Origin: Asbonarchaeum sp964517675
GTDB lineage: Archaea; Nanohalarchaeota; Nanosalinia; Nanosalinales; Nanoanaerosalinaceae
Length of the DNA: 64,000 nt
NCBI GenBank assembly: GCA_964517675.1
Contig: CAZFEL010000003.1
Location: forward strand, 62,001 to 126,000
Direction of reading: 5' to 3'
The stretch's first letter is position 1. The number at the start of each line of letters is the position of its first letter. The position numbers were made by a program, and so were the translations under genes. Below the pieces are notes generated by a model, which saw only the letters and a program-made list of their open reading frames with translations, did no database searches and had not been told where the DNA came from. Positions 51,919 to 59,248 of this stretch are shown piece after piece.

Positions 51919-52085
51919 GAGACCGGTCTGGGCTAGCTTCCTCGCCCGCGTCTTGTCCACGGTGCGACGCGCGGGGTTCTTCCGTGTGTCTTACTGCCCG
52001 CTTACAGGGCACATTTCCACCTTGAATCAGTGGTAGCGGTCCCCTGCTCGACACCTCAAATAGACAGACTCGACCGGTCCTTACA
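51919..52085. ncRNA. Candidate structured RNA or element upstream of the cold-shock gene
   Basis: The palindrome GACCGGTC occurs at 51921-51928 and 52072-52079 and can close a 160-nt domain. Inside are CCCGCGTC/GACGCGCGGG (51945-51952 and 51966-51975), GCCC/GGGC (51996-51999 and 52007-52010) and a CCAC/GTGG stem. A cttaag element about 26 bp before 51919 suits plus-strand transcription. No ORF fits. Strand and identity are not settled. Confidence 0.4.
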
Positions 52086-52102
52086 TTATATCCCGTAGGA
52101 AC

Positions 52103-52112
52103 CCTTATAAAG
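52103..52112 (+). promoter_or_regulatory. TATA box for the cold-shock gene
   Basis: ccttataaag region about 45 bp before the ATG, leaving a ~20-nt leader that carries the ribosome-binding site GGAGGT at 52139-52144. Confidence 0.65.
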
Positions 52113-52153
52113 GTACTCACTAAAGCATGGTCCACAACGGAGGTGTTTTCAGT

Positions 52154-52345
52154 ATGAAAGGAACAGTCAAATTCTTCCACGACATGAAGAATTACGGTTT
52201 CATCGAGCCTGACGAAGGCGGTGAAGACGTGTTCTTCCACATCAGTGAGCTCGACGGCGATTCCGCCCAGGAAGGCGATGAAGTCGAGTTCGAGAGTGAA
52301 GAAGGCGACCGCGGCCCCAAGGCCGTCAACGTGTCACGCGTTTGA
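52154..52345 (+). CDS. Cold-shock domain protein
   Basis: 63 aa from the ATG at 52154, chosen because GGAGGT lies ~10 nt before it. MKGTVKFFHDMKNYGFIEPD holds RNP1 (KNYGFIEP), and EDVFFHIS holds RNP2. Five-stranded OB fold binding single-stranded RNA or DNA. Promoted separately from the structured element upstream. Confidence 0.93.
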   Translation: MKGTVKFFHDMKNYGFIEPDEGGEDVFFHISELDGDSAQEGDEVEFESEEGDRGPKAVNVSRV

Positions 52346-52416
52346 TCGCGGACACGTTCCCGGTCACGTCATCTGTTTCCACCAGTAAGACGGTGGGACG
52401 ACCCCATTTTCTTCCA

Positions 52417-52875
52417 TCATTCCTCTTTCAGGGCTTCTTTGCTGTCCAGCCGTGCCGTCAGGACAGGCACATCGGATCGCCGGACGATCTTCTCGGTGAC
52501 ACTGCCCAGGACCAGATGACCGATACCTGTGCGGCCGTGGGTGCCCATCGCGATCAGATCGATGTCATTACCATCGGCATACCGTAGGATCCTCTTTGAG
52601 GGGATGCCCCGGGCAACCTCCTGCTCGACAGGGATATTGCGCTCTTCGGCCTGCTCGGCGATGGCATCGATCGCATCCCTGCCTTCCTCCTCGAGTTCCT
52701 CGACGTAGTCACTGGAGATGACCCCGTGATACGATGGAGACATGTCGATGACGTATATGATGTGGATGGTCGCATCGTAGGTGTCCGCCAGGTTGAGAGC
52801 ATGTTCGACCGCTCGTTCGGTCCCCCCGCTCCCGTCCGTCGGGACCAGGATGTCATCGTACTCCGTCTTGGCCAT
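52417..52875 (-). CDS. Universal stress protein (UspA)
   Basis: 152 aa from the ATG at 52875. ILVPTDGSGGTERAVEHALN begins the fold, and the nucleotide-binding motif G-x2-G-x9-G is GTHGRTGIGHLVLGSVTEKI. ATP-binding stress protein. Normal length. Confidence 0.92.
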   Translation of the reverse strand: MAKTEYDDILVPTDGSGGTERAVEHALNLADTYDATIHIIYVIDMSPSYHGVISSDYVEELEEEGRDAIDAIAEQAEERNIPVEQEVARGIPSKRILRYADGNDIDLIAMGTHGRTGIGHLVLGSVTEKIVRRSDVPVLTARLDSKEALKEE

Positions 52876-52951
52876 GCCTCCTCGTTGGACGGACTGCTTT
52901 TTCAAGCTGGGCCCCGGTACCGTGAAAAGCCACCGGTACCAAGACCAGGCC

Positions 52952-53332
52952 ATGGAGTACCAGCCCGGGACGTGCAATATAGGGAAGGCCGAGACCAAGA
53001 AACGGGCCTACTTCGGCATGGCAGGGTTCATCCTCGCAGCAGCGATCATGACCGGTATCCTGTACCTCGGCTGGTCGAGACTGGCACTCGGACCGCTGTT
53101 ACTCGCGTTCGTCATCGGGTTCGAGGGGTACTTCCAGACACGGTACCGATTCTGTGCCGGCTTCGCGATGCAGGGTATCTATGACGTCAGCGAGGACGGA
53201 GACAGCCAGGAGAAGGTCACCGATGAACAGGCACACCGCGCGGACCTCAGGAAGGCCGTCACGATCCATATGTACGCCATCGGGTCGGCGATGCTGGTCA
53301 CGTACCTTGCGTTCACGATGTTGTTCACCTGA
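52952..53332 (+). CDS. Small membrane protein with CNIG motif
   Basis: 126 aa, start MEYQPGTCNIGKAETKKRAY. Three transmembrane segments (about 22-40, 45-60, 105-125), and a conserved-looking FCAGFAMQGIYD in the second loop. I have the impression of a widespread uncharacterised small family with a CNIG..E N-terminus, but cannot name it. Ends 8 nt inside the DCC gene, convergent. Confidence 0.65.
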   Translation: MEYQPGTCNIGKAETKKRAYFGMAGFILAAAIMTGILYLGWSRLALGPLLLAFVIGFEGYFQTRYRFCAGFAMQGIYDVSEDGDSQEKVTDEQAHRADLRKAVTIHMYAIGSAMLVTYLAFTMLFT

Positions 53333-53723
53333 TCGACGGTCTCTCATCAAGCTCGATCGTCCCGCCAGAGCCATCCTCGGTCACGGTCACGCCACAGTCA
53401 CATTTCGGGCCGCTGACCGGACGCTGGCGGCGTGTCAGGAAGCTGACGATGCGGACGATCGCCGGATAGATCTTTCCGATACCCTGAACCAGCAGATACG
53501 GGACATGGAGCCGGGACGCGACCGCTTGTGCTGCCTGCGATCCCCAGTGGACCGTCCGGTCCTCGAAGAGGTACAGCGTGAACCCCGGCTCCTCGAAGAC
53601 AGCGAGCAGCTCCTGTGCCGGCGCTGACTCGTAGGGATGGGTCTCGATGCCGCCCAGGGAGGCGATCTTTGCGACCGCAGAGCAGTACCCACAGCCTCCA
53701 TCGTAGACCAGTGTCGGGCCCAT
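53325..53723 (-). CDS. DCC-family thiol-disulfide oxidoreductase
   Basis: 132 aa from the ATG at 53723. Thioredoxin-like fold with VYDGGCGYCSAVAKI, where the family motif is DxxCxxC, and the RLHVPYLLVQGIGKIYPAIV helix. Cys-rich C-terminus (GPKCDCG). Function of the family is poorly known. Confidence 0.85.
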   Translation of the reverse strand: MGPTLVYDGGCGYCSAVAKIASLGGIETHPYESAPAQELLAVFEEPGFTLYLFEDRTVHWGSQAAQAVASRLHVPYLLVQGIGKIYPAIVRIVSFLTRRQRPVSGPKCDCGVTVTEDGSGGTIELDERPSIR

Positions 53724-53781
53724 GGTCGCCAGTGGGGCGGGGGCGGTAATAATTGTAAAGGACCGTACCGCATCTGGGGAC

Positions 53782-54465
53782 ATGCGACTGGGACTTGTCT
53801 CGGACATCCACGCGAACAGGCCTGCCCTTGAGACCGTCCTGGATGCCCTGGATGACGAGGATATCGACAGGCTGCTCTGTGCCGGGGACATCGTCGGGTA
53901 CTACACCTGGCCGAATGAGGTCATCGACCTCCTCCGGGAGCGGGACGTGACCGTTGTCAAGGGCAACCATGACGCCGGCATCGAGGAGCCACCGATGCGG
54001 TTCAACAGCGTCGCACGGCAGGCATTGGACTGGACGCAGGACGAACTCACAGATCAGAACAAGGAGTTCCTCGCCGGCCTGCCGGAGACCGTCAGGACAG
54101 ACATCGACGGGCGCGATATCTACATGGTCCATGGCTCCCCGAGGCGGCCGATGGAGGAGTACATCAACGGTTCCTCGATCGGGAAGGCATTCGTCGAATC
54201 ATGCTTCGAGGAGCCGCCCGATATCTGCATCATGGGACACACCCACCACCCGTACAGCCATGATGTGGGCGGGACGCTGTTCATCAATCCTGGCAGTGTC
54301 GGCCAGCCCCGTGACGGGGACAGCAGGGCATCATACGCGGTCCTGGACCTTGCAGAGACGGAGGTCGAGCACAGCCGCCTCGAGTACGATATAGATGCAG
54401 TCGCCGGGGCTGTCGAGAAGCATCTCCCGTCGACGCTCGGGGAACGACTCTACCACGGGCTCTAA
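53782..54465 (+). CDS. YfcE/MJ0936-like metallophosphodiesterase
   Basis: 227 aa. Complete motifs: SDIHANRPAL, CAGDIVGY, KGNHDAG, VHGSP and GHTHHPY. Small archaeal phosphodiesterase active on model and cyclic substrates; in vivo target unknown. An AT-rich spacer shared with the divergent DCC gene holds the promoters. Confidence 0.92.
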   Translation: MRLGLVSDIHANRPALETVLDALDDEDIDRLLCAGDIVGYYTWPNEVIDLLRERDVTVVKGNHDAGIEEPPMRFNSVARQALDWTQDELTDQNKEFLAGLPETVRTDIDGRDIYMVHGSPRRPMEEYINGSSIGKAFVESCFEEPPDICIMGHTHHPYSHDVGGTLFINPGSVGQPRDGDSRASYAVLDLAETEVEHSRLEYDIDAVAGAVEKHLPSTLGERLYHGL

Positions 54466-55175
54466 CCGATCGTCTCGGGCTCACCGTACAGTCTGTCTCC
54501 TGCGTCCCCAAGCCCGGGGACGATGTAGCCGTGTTCGTTGAGTCCAGGGGACTTAAAGTCGTCTTCGTAGATCTCATCGTCGATAGCTGCGGTATAGACC
54601 TCCGTGTCATCAGGGTAGGCCGCATCGACCTGGTCGAGGCCCTCTGGTACCGAGATAGCGGACATGATGATGTACCTCTCCGGGTCATAACCTTTTTCAA
54701 TCGCATCATGGACCGCCGCAAGGGTGTTCCCGGTCGCGACCATCGGATCCGTGATGACGACGGTCTTTGCATCGAGATCCGGGAGCTTGGCGTATTCGAT
54801 CTCGACATTCAGGTCCTTGTCCCGCCAGGCATCGATGAACCCTGTCCCGACATCCTTCCATGCATTGACAAGCCCGTCACGCATCGCGAGGCCGGCCCGG
54901 AGGACAGGAAGGACGACCACATCATCGAGCTCCTGTGTCCGGACCTTCTCGAGCGGTGAGTCGACGGTCTCCTCGACCGCTGGCATGTCCTCTGCCACCC
55001 GATAGCCCATCAGGCCCGAGAGACCTGTCATCCTGTCCTCGAACTCGTACCGACCCGTTTCCTCGTCGCGGAGATGACCTATCTGGTTCTGGATGGCAGG
55101 GTTGTCTTCGAGGGTTTCGACGTTGATATCCAGGTCGTTGAGAAAATCATCGCGGTCGTAGTCGTCCCAGTCCAT
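54462..55175 (-). CDS. upp: Uracil phosphoribosyltransferase
   Basis: 237 aa from the ATG at 55175; this start is preferred because acaataaaaac (55208-55218) lies upstream of it, while the longer 253-aa start at 55223 precedes that box. The PRPP loop VVITDPMVATGNTLA is intact, and the C-terminal PGLGDAGDRLYG is the uracil site. Converts uracil and PRPP to UMP. Confidence 0.92.
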   Translation of the reverse strand: MDWDDYDRDDFLNDLDINVETLEDNPAIQNQIGHLRDEETGRYEFEDRMTGLSGLMGYRVAEDMPAVEETVDSPLEKVRTQELDDVVVLPVLRAGLAMRDGLVNAWKDVGTGFIDAWRDKDLNVEIEYAKLPDLDAKTVVITDPMVATGNTLAAVHDAIEKGYDPERYIIMSAISVPEGLDQVDAAYPDDTEVYTAAIDDEIYEDDFKSPGLNEHGYIVPGLGDAGDRLYGEPETIG

Positions 55176-55342
55176 GGAGGCCACCGGTTGTACTTGGCAG
55201 GACCGGTTTTTATTGTCTCCCATCCAGATGAACCCGAGGTCATGGCCAGACCCGCCCAGATGTCGTGTCCGCCTGTAGGGGCTCTACCCCACATATCGGG
55301 GGTGATGAGCGGGCTGAGAAGGGATATTTAACTTTACCGAAA

Positions 55343-55352
55343 CCTTTATATA
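55343..55352 (+). promoter_or_regulatory. Upstream promoter P1 of the TFB gene
   Basis: cctttatata is preceded by the purine-rich cgaaa, an archaeal BRE-TATA pair. Expected start is near 55375, right at the first hairpin of the leader. Confidence 0.6.
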
Positions 55353-55377
55353 CCTCCGCGACCTCATGTGTAGGTCC

Positions 55378-55438
55378 GTGCCCTCTGTGGGGGAGGGCGC
55401 ATGGCGTGTTGTTACCCGCGATTGGTAAACGACACCCC
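55378..55438 (+). ncRNA. Two-hairpin leader or small RNA between tandem TATA boxes
   Basis: Hairpin 1: GTGCCCTC (55378-55385) with GAGGGCGC (55393-55400). Hairpin 2: GGCGTGTTGTTACC (55403-55416) with GGTAAACGACACCCC (55424-55438). It starts where P1 should begin transcription and ends right before the second TATA box. It may be a small RNA or a regulatory leader of tfb. Confidence 0.5.
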
Positions 55439-55441
55439 AAC

Positions 55442-55449
55442 CTTTATAA
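55442..55449 (+). promoter_or_regulatory. Proximal promoter P2 of the TFB gene
   Basis: ctttataa, 3 bp after the second hairpin and about 58 bp before the ATG; leader of ~30 nt ending in a gggggga purine-rich site. Confidence 0.6.
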
Positions 55450-55503
55450 GAGAGTCTGTACAAGACTCGTTTGTCTCACGTAACTACCGTGGGGGGATAA
55501 ATC

Positions 55504-56727
55504 ATGGTTGAAGAAGCAAGAGACATGGCACCTCAGGACCTTGAGGATGAACTGGCAAGCGAAAACGACCTAGATGAAGAAGCGCCGACGGAAGCGCCTG
55601 CCGGCCCGGGTGATGTTCCGCGTTCAGCACCGAACGAGGTACCGAACCCCGCCCAGGAGCCTGGTCCCGTCCCTGACCCGGATGGTCCGGGACCGCAGGA
55701 TCAGATGGATGACACTGACGATGATTCCGAACAGACGCTTTCCCCGAGGAAGCAGAACGAACAGACGCTGGAGACAACCGATGACGATGAGTCGTCGGAT
55801 CAGGAACAGCAGACCATCCAGAGGCCTGACTGTCCTGAATGTGGGGGCAACAACTTCAGCGAGGATTCCGACAAGGGGGAGCTTGTCTGCAACGACTGTG
55901 GCATGGTCATCGACGAGGAGATGATCGATGAGTCTCCTGAGTGGCGCGCGTTCAACGCAGAACAGCGCGAGAAAAAGGAACGGGCAGGCGCTCCGTTGAC
56001 GTATACGAAACACGACATGGGCGTCTCGACCGAGATTGGCAAGGGCTCCGGTGAGCTGTACAAGGTATCCGGTAAGAAACGCGCCCAGTACTACCGGATG
56101 CGCAAGTGGCACAACCGGCTGACCAAGTCGAAGGACCGCAACCTTGGTTTCGCTCTTTCCGAACTCAACCGGATGGTTTCTCATCTCAACCTGCCCAAAT
56201 CGGTCCACGAGGAGGTCGCACGGCTGTACGAGAAGGCCGTCGACAAGGGCCTTGTCCGTGGACGGTCGATGGAATCCGTCATCGCGGCACTCCTGTACAT
56301 CGTCGCCCGACAGCAGGGCACACCGCGCACGCTGGACGAGATCCACGAGACCTCGGGTATCGACAAGCGGGAGATCGGACGTACCTACCGCTATGTCGCC
56401 CGGGAACTCGACCTACGGATCCTGCCCGCCAAGCCACAGGACCACATCCCGCGGTTTGCTGGCAAGCTCCAGCTGTCCGGTGAGGTCCAGGCACGCGCCC
56501 GGAAGATCATCCAGCAGGCACGGGAGAAGAACCTCCTGTCCGGCAAGGGGCCGACCGGTATCGCGGCAGCCGCACTGTACATCGCGGCCGTCCTGGAGGG
56601 CGAGAAGCGCACACAGCGCGAGGTCGCCGACATCGTCGGTGTGACCGAGGTCACGATCAGGAACCGGTACAAGGAGCTGGTCGAGAACCTCGGCCTCGAG
56701 GAAGAGATCGAGAACAAGCAGGACTAA
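55504..56727 (+). CDS. tfb: Transcription initiation factor TFB with long acidic N-terminal extension
   Basis: 407 aa. The Zn ribbon (Cys110, Cys113, Cys129, Cys132) is followed by the B-finger segment and two cyclin-like repeats ending in VTEVTIRNRYKELVE (the BRE-reading helix). TFBs usually begin close to the Zn ribbon; here ~108 residues of Asp/Glu/Pro/Gln-rich, likely disordered sequence precede it. Recruits RNA polymerase with TBP. Served by tandem promoters. Confidence 0.95.
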   Translation: MVEEARDMAPQDLEDELASENDLDEEAPTEAPAGPGDVPRSAPNEVPNPAQEPGPVPDPDGPGPQDQMDDTDDDSEQTLSPRKQNEQTLETTDDDESSDQEQQTIQRPDCPECGGNNFSEDSDKGELVCNDCGMVIDEEMIDESPEWRAFNAEQREKKERAGAPLTYTKHDMGVSTEIGKGSGELYKVSGKKRAQYYRMRKWHNRLTKSKDRNLGFALSELNRMVSHLNLPKSVHEEVARLYEKAVDKGLVRGRSMESVIAALLYIVARQQGTPRTLDEIHETSGIDKREIGRTYRYVARELDLRILPAKPQDHIPRFAGKLQLSGEVQARARKIIQQAREKNLLSGKGPTGIAAAALYIAAVLEGEKRTQREVADIVGVTEVTIRNRYKELVENLGLEEEIENKQD

Positions 56728-56788
56728 CGTCCTGTTTCCTTTCCTCTCTTTTTCTTTCTCATTCCTTTCTCAACCTATCGACACTTGC

Positions 56789-57910
56789 CTATCCGTTCAG
56801 CTCCCGGATGACATCTTTCAGGTCCTCGATCGGTGCTGCCGTCTTGATGCCGGTCGGGGCGAAATGTGTCCGGGCGACGTTGTAGCCGGTCTCCTCTAAG
56901 GCCGCGATGACGTCCTGGTGTGAGGGGACCGGCAGGCCGACGTTGGCTGCGAGATTGTGCAGATCGTAGAACGGCGTCTTCAGCAGGCACTCATCGTGCA
57001 GTGTCCCGAGGAACGCATGTGACTCTTCGTAGCCCCGTTCCTTGAGGTCATCCATCGCATCGCGGATGAACTTCCGACGGCCGAGCTTCCCGATCCACAG
57101 CGGGCCGAGGACGTGGAGATGACTATCGCACAGCGGGCAGGCGTCTTTGATCGGCTCTTCGAGAAGCTCCCGGTACTTGCATGCATCGCAGTGCCGGAGG
57201 TACCCGAGGTTGTCCAGAGAGCGGTTGACCCCTTTCTTCGACTCGTAGACCTCACCAAGGACCCGGTAATAATGCTTCTGGGCGAAGGTGATCTTCGGCC
57301 GGAAGACCTTGTCAAAACGGGCGAAGGCATCGAACAGCGACCGGATGAGGATGCGGAGCCCGGTCTCGTGGCAGTAACTCGTGTTGAGGCTCCAGGCACC
57401 GTACCGACGCCTGCAGGTCTTCCGGTAGCTCCCGCACAGCGTCGCGAGGTCGGTCGCGGTGAACCCTGCGAAGGCATCGTGGGACAGCGAGCGGACGGCA
57501 GAGTCCTGGAACCGGATCGGTGAGCCGAAGGGATCGATATCGATGAACTCGTGCTGCTTCCTTCGTTCAGTCATCAGGAGGTTCGCGTCCTCCTCTGTGA
57601 TCTCGATGTTCTCGATGCCGTTGGTCTCGAGGTTGGTCCGGATGTTCTCGACCGCGGTCGGGTTGATGTCGTTGGCGGTGACGGTCCCCAGACCATCGAC
57701 CTCCGTCCGGTACCGCATCGCCCGGATACCGGATGCAGCCTGGGCATCGAGGGCATCGACCTCGTGTTCGTGACCATTGACAAACGTCTGGAGCGCGGCG
57801 ACGGAGATATCACGGTTCAGCCGCTGATCATCGTTGTAGAAGACATCCGAATCCTTGTCCGGCTCATCTTCCTGTTCCAGGTCCAGCCGGATGCCCCGTT
57901 CCTCGATCAT
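56789..57910 (-). CDS. trm1: tRNA (guanine26-N2)-dimethyltransferase Trm1
   Basis: 373 aa. SAM-binding DAQAASGIRAMRY, catalytic FIDIDPFGSP, and the zinc-binding CDACKYRELLEEP with CPLCDSHLH near residues 245-275. Forms m2,2G26 in tRNAs. Length typical for archaea. Confidence 0.94.
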   Translation of the reverse strand: MIEERGIRLDLEQEDEPDKDSDVFYNDDQRLNRDISVAALQTFVNGHEHEVDALDAQAASGIRAMRYRTEVDGLGTVTANDINPTAVENIRTNLETNGIENIEITEEDANLLMTERRKQHEFIDIDPFGSPIRFQDSAVRSLSHDAFAGFTATDLATLCGSYRKTCRRRYGAWSLNTSYCHETGLRILIRSLFDAFARFDKVFRPKITFAQKHYYRVLGEVYESKKGVNRSLDNLGYLRHCDACKYRELLEEPIKDACPLCDSHLHVLGPLWIGKLGRRKFIRDAMDDLKERGYEESHAFLGTLHDECLLKTPFYDLHNLAANVGLPVPSHQDVIAALEETGYNVARTHFAPTGIKTAAPIEDLKDVIRELNG

Positions 57911-57943
57911 GGAGAAGTCTTCCCGGCAACGGTTTTAAGCCTG

Positions 57944-59197
57944 TCAGTCCTCGAGGTCCTCGTCGTCGATCTCCTCATCGAGGTCCTGCTCGCTGACATC
58001 AGGGGCCGATATCCCGCCGCTTTTCGCCTGCTTGGCGATCTTGTCGGTATTCAGTGGCGGGGTGAGGTCTTTGGCCTCCTTCTCGGCGTCCTTTTTCTTC
58101 TTGATATCTTTGCCAATCTCGGAGGCGAACTCCTTGGTCTTTTCCTTCAGCTCGTAGATCTTTTTCTCGTTGACGTCATCGAGCTCCTTCGCCTTGACCT
58201 TGGTGATGACCTCGTCCCAGTCCTCGAACATCTGGCGGTGGTCCTCGTCGACATCGAGGGTGTCCATGACTACGTCCGGCAGATCCTCCTTGTCCTCTGG
58301 TGGCTCGATGCCTTCGGACTTCAGTGCTGCGACGTTGGCCTTGAGGAAGGTCTTGTAATCGTCGACGATGTCTTTGACCTTCCGCTGGGAGCCCATCGAT
58401 GAGACGAGCTTGTGCATCCTACGGATGAAGTCATCCGCCTTCTCCATGTGCTCTTCTATGTCTTCCCCGGAGATCTCCTCGGGATGTTTCTCCGCGATGT
58501 CGTTGAACTCGTGGAGGTCCCGTGCTATCTCGACGAACTCCTCCTCGAGCATGTCGTTCTCGACGAACAGCTCCTCGAGGGCATCGCCGACGTCTTCCTT
58601 GTTCGGCGGGGTCTTGCCGGTCAGCATGATCGGTGCCTGGCCGGCGTTGGCCATCGCCTGTTCCAAGGTGTGCGGGATCGAGGAGCGGAGCCGCTTCTCG
58701 CATTTCTTCATGCCCGCTGCGGCCATCTTGAGCCGTTTGCGGACGGCCTCCTTCGAGGACGAGATGTCCCCTCGCTCGAGCATCCGCTTGGCCGGCATGA
58801 AGATGCCGACATCGTAGACAGGCTCGCCCTTGCGGAGGATCGCGACGATCAGGGGCTCGCCCTTCGAGACGGAGTCCCAGAACTCTGTCAGGAACGAGAA
58901 GTACTGGATCGTGATCCGGTCGTCGGTCTCTTTGGCGAGCTTTGTGACCTTCTTGCGTATCTTGTCCTTCGCATCGTCCGAGACCCCTTTCTCGAGCTTG
59001 GTGTCATCCAGGACGACGAATGTATCGATATCGGATTCGTGGGTGTGCCTGCCTTCTGGCACGGAGCCATAGACCGCGACGCACATGACCTTGTCCCCGA
59101 GCTTATCGACCAGCAGATCGGAGAACTCCTCGACCTTCTCCATGCGGCGTTCGCGTGATTTCTGCCGTGCCTCTTTGAGCTTATCCATAGAAGCCAT
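57944..59197 (-). CDS. Pol beta-superfamily nucleotidyltransferase with coiled-coil tail
   Basis: 417 aa. CVAVYGSVPEGRHTHESDID is the GS-x-DxD nucleotidyltransferase active site. The middle is helical, and the C-terminal ~80 residues are Lys/Glu-rich, ending in a strongly acidic DEEIDDEDLED. Close in look to archaeal proteins of unknown substrate; not a CCA enzyme. The ATG at 59188 is an alternative start. Confidence 0.8.
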   Translation of the reverse strand: MASMDKLKEARQKSRERRMEKVEEFSDLLVDKLGDKVMCVAVYGSVPEGRHTHESDIDTFVVLDDTKLEKGVSDDAKDKIRKKVTKLAKETDDRITIQYFSFLTEFWDSVSKGEPLIVAILRKGEPVYDVGIFMPAKRMLERGDISSSKEAVRKRLKMAAAGMKKCEKRLRSSIPHTLEQAMANAGQAPIMLTGKTPPNKEDVGDALEELFVENDMLEEEFVEIARDLHEFNDIAEKHPEEISGEDIEEHMEKADDFIRRMHKLVSSMGSQRKVKDIVDDYKTFLKANVAALKSEGIEPPEDKEDLPDVVMDTLDVDEDHRQMFEDWDEVITKVKAKELDDVNEKKIYELKEKTKEFASEIGKDIKKKKDAEKEAKDLTPPLNTDKIAKQAKSGGISAPDVSEQDLDEEIDDEDLED

Positions 59198-59248
59198 CGT
59201 TGGTCACGGGGGGAGGTACGGTTCCCAGGCTTATAAGCTTGGCCGGGA

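Noticed and set aside
51919..52085. RNase P RNA
   Set aside because: Motif-like AAGGTGGAAA and AGTAAGA are present on the minus strand, but the CR I/CR V strands of P4 cannot be matched and the region is too short for a usual archaeal RNase P RNA.
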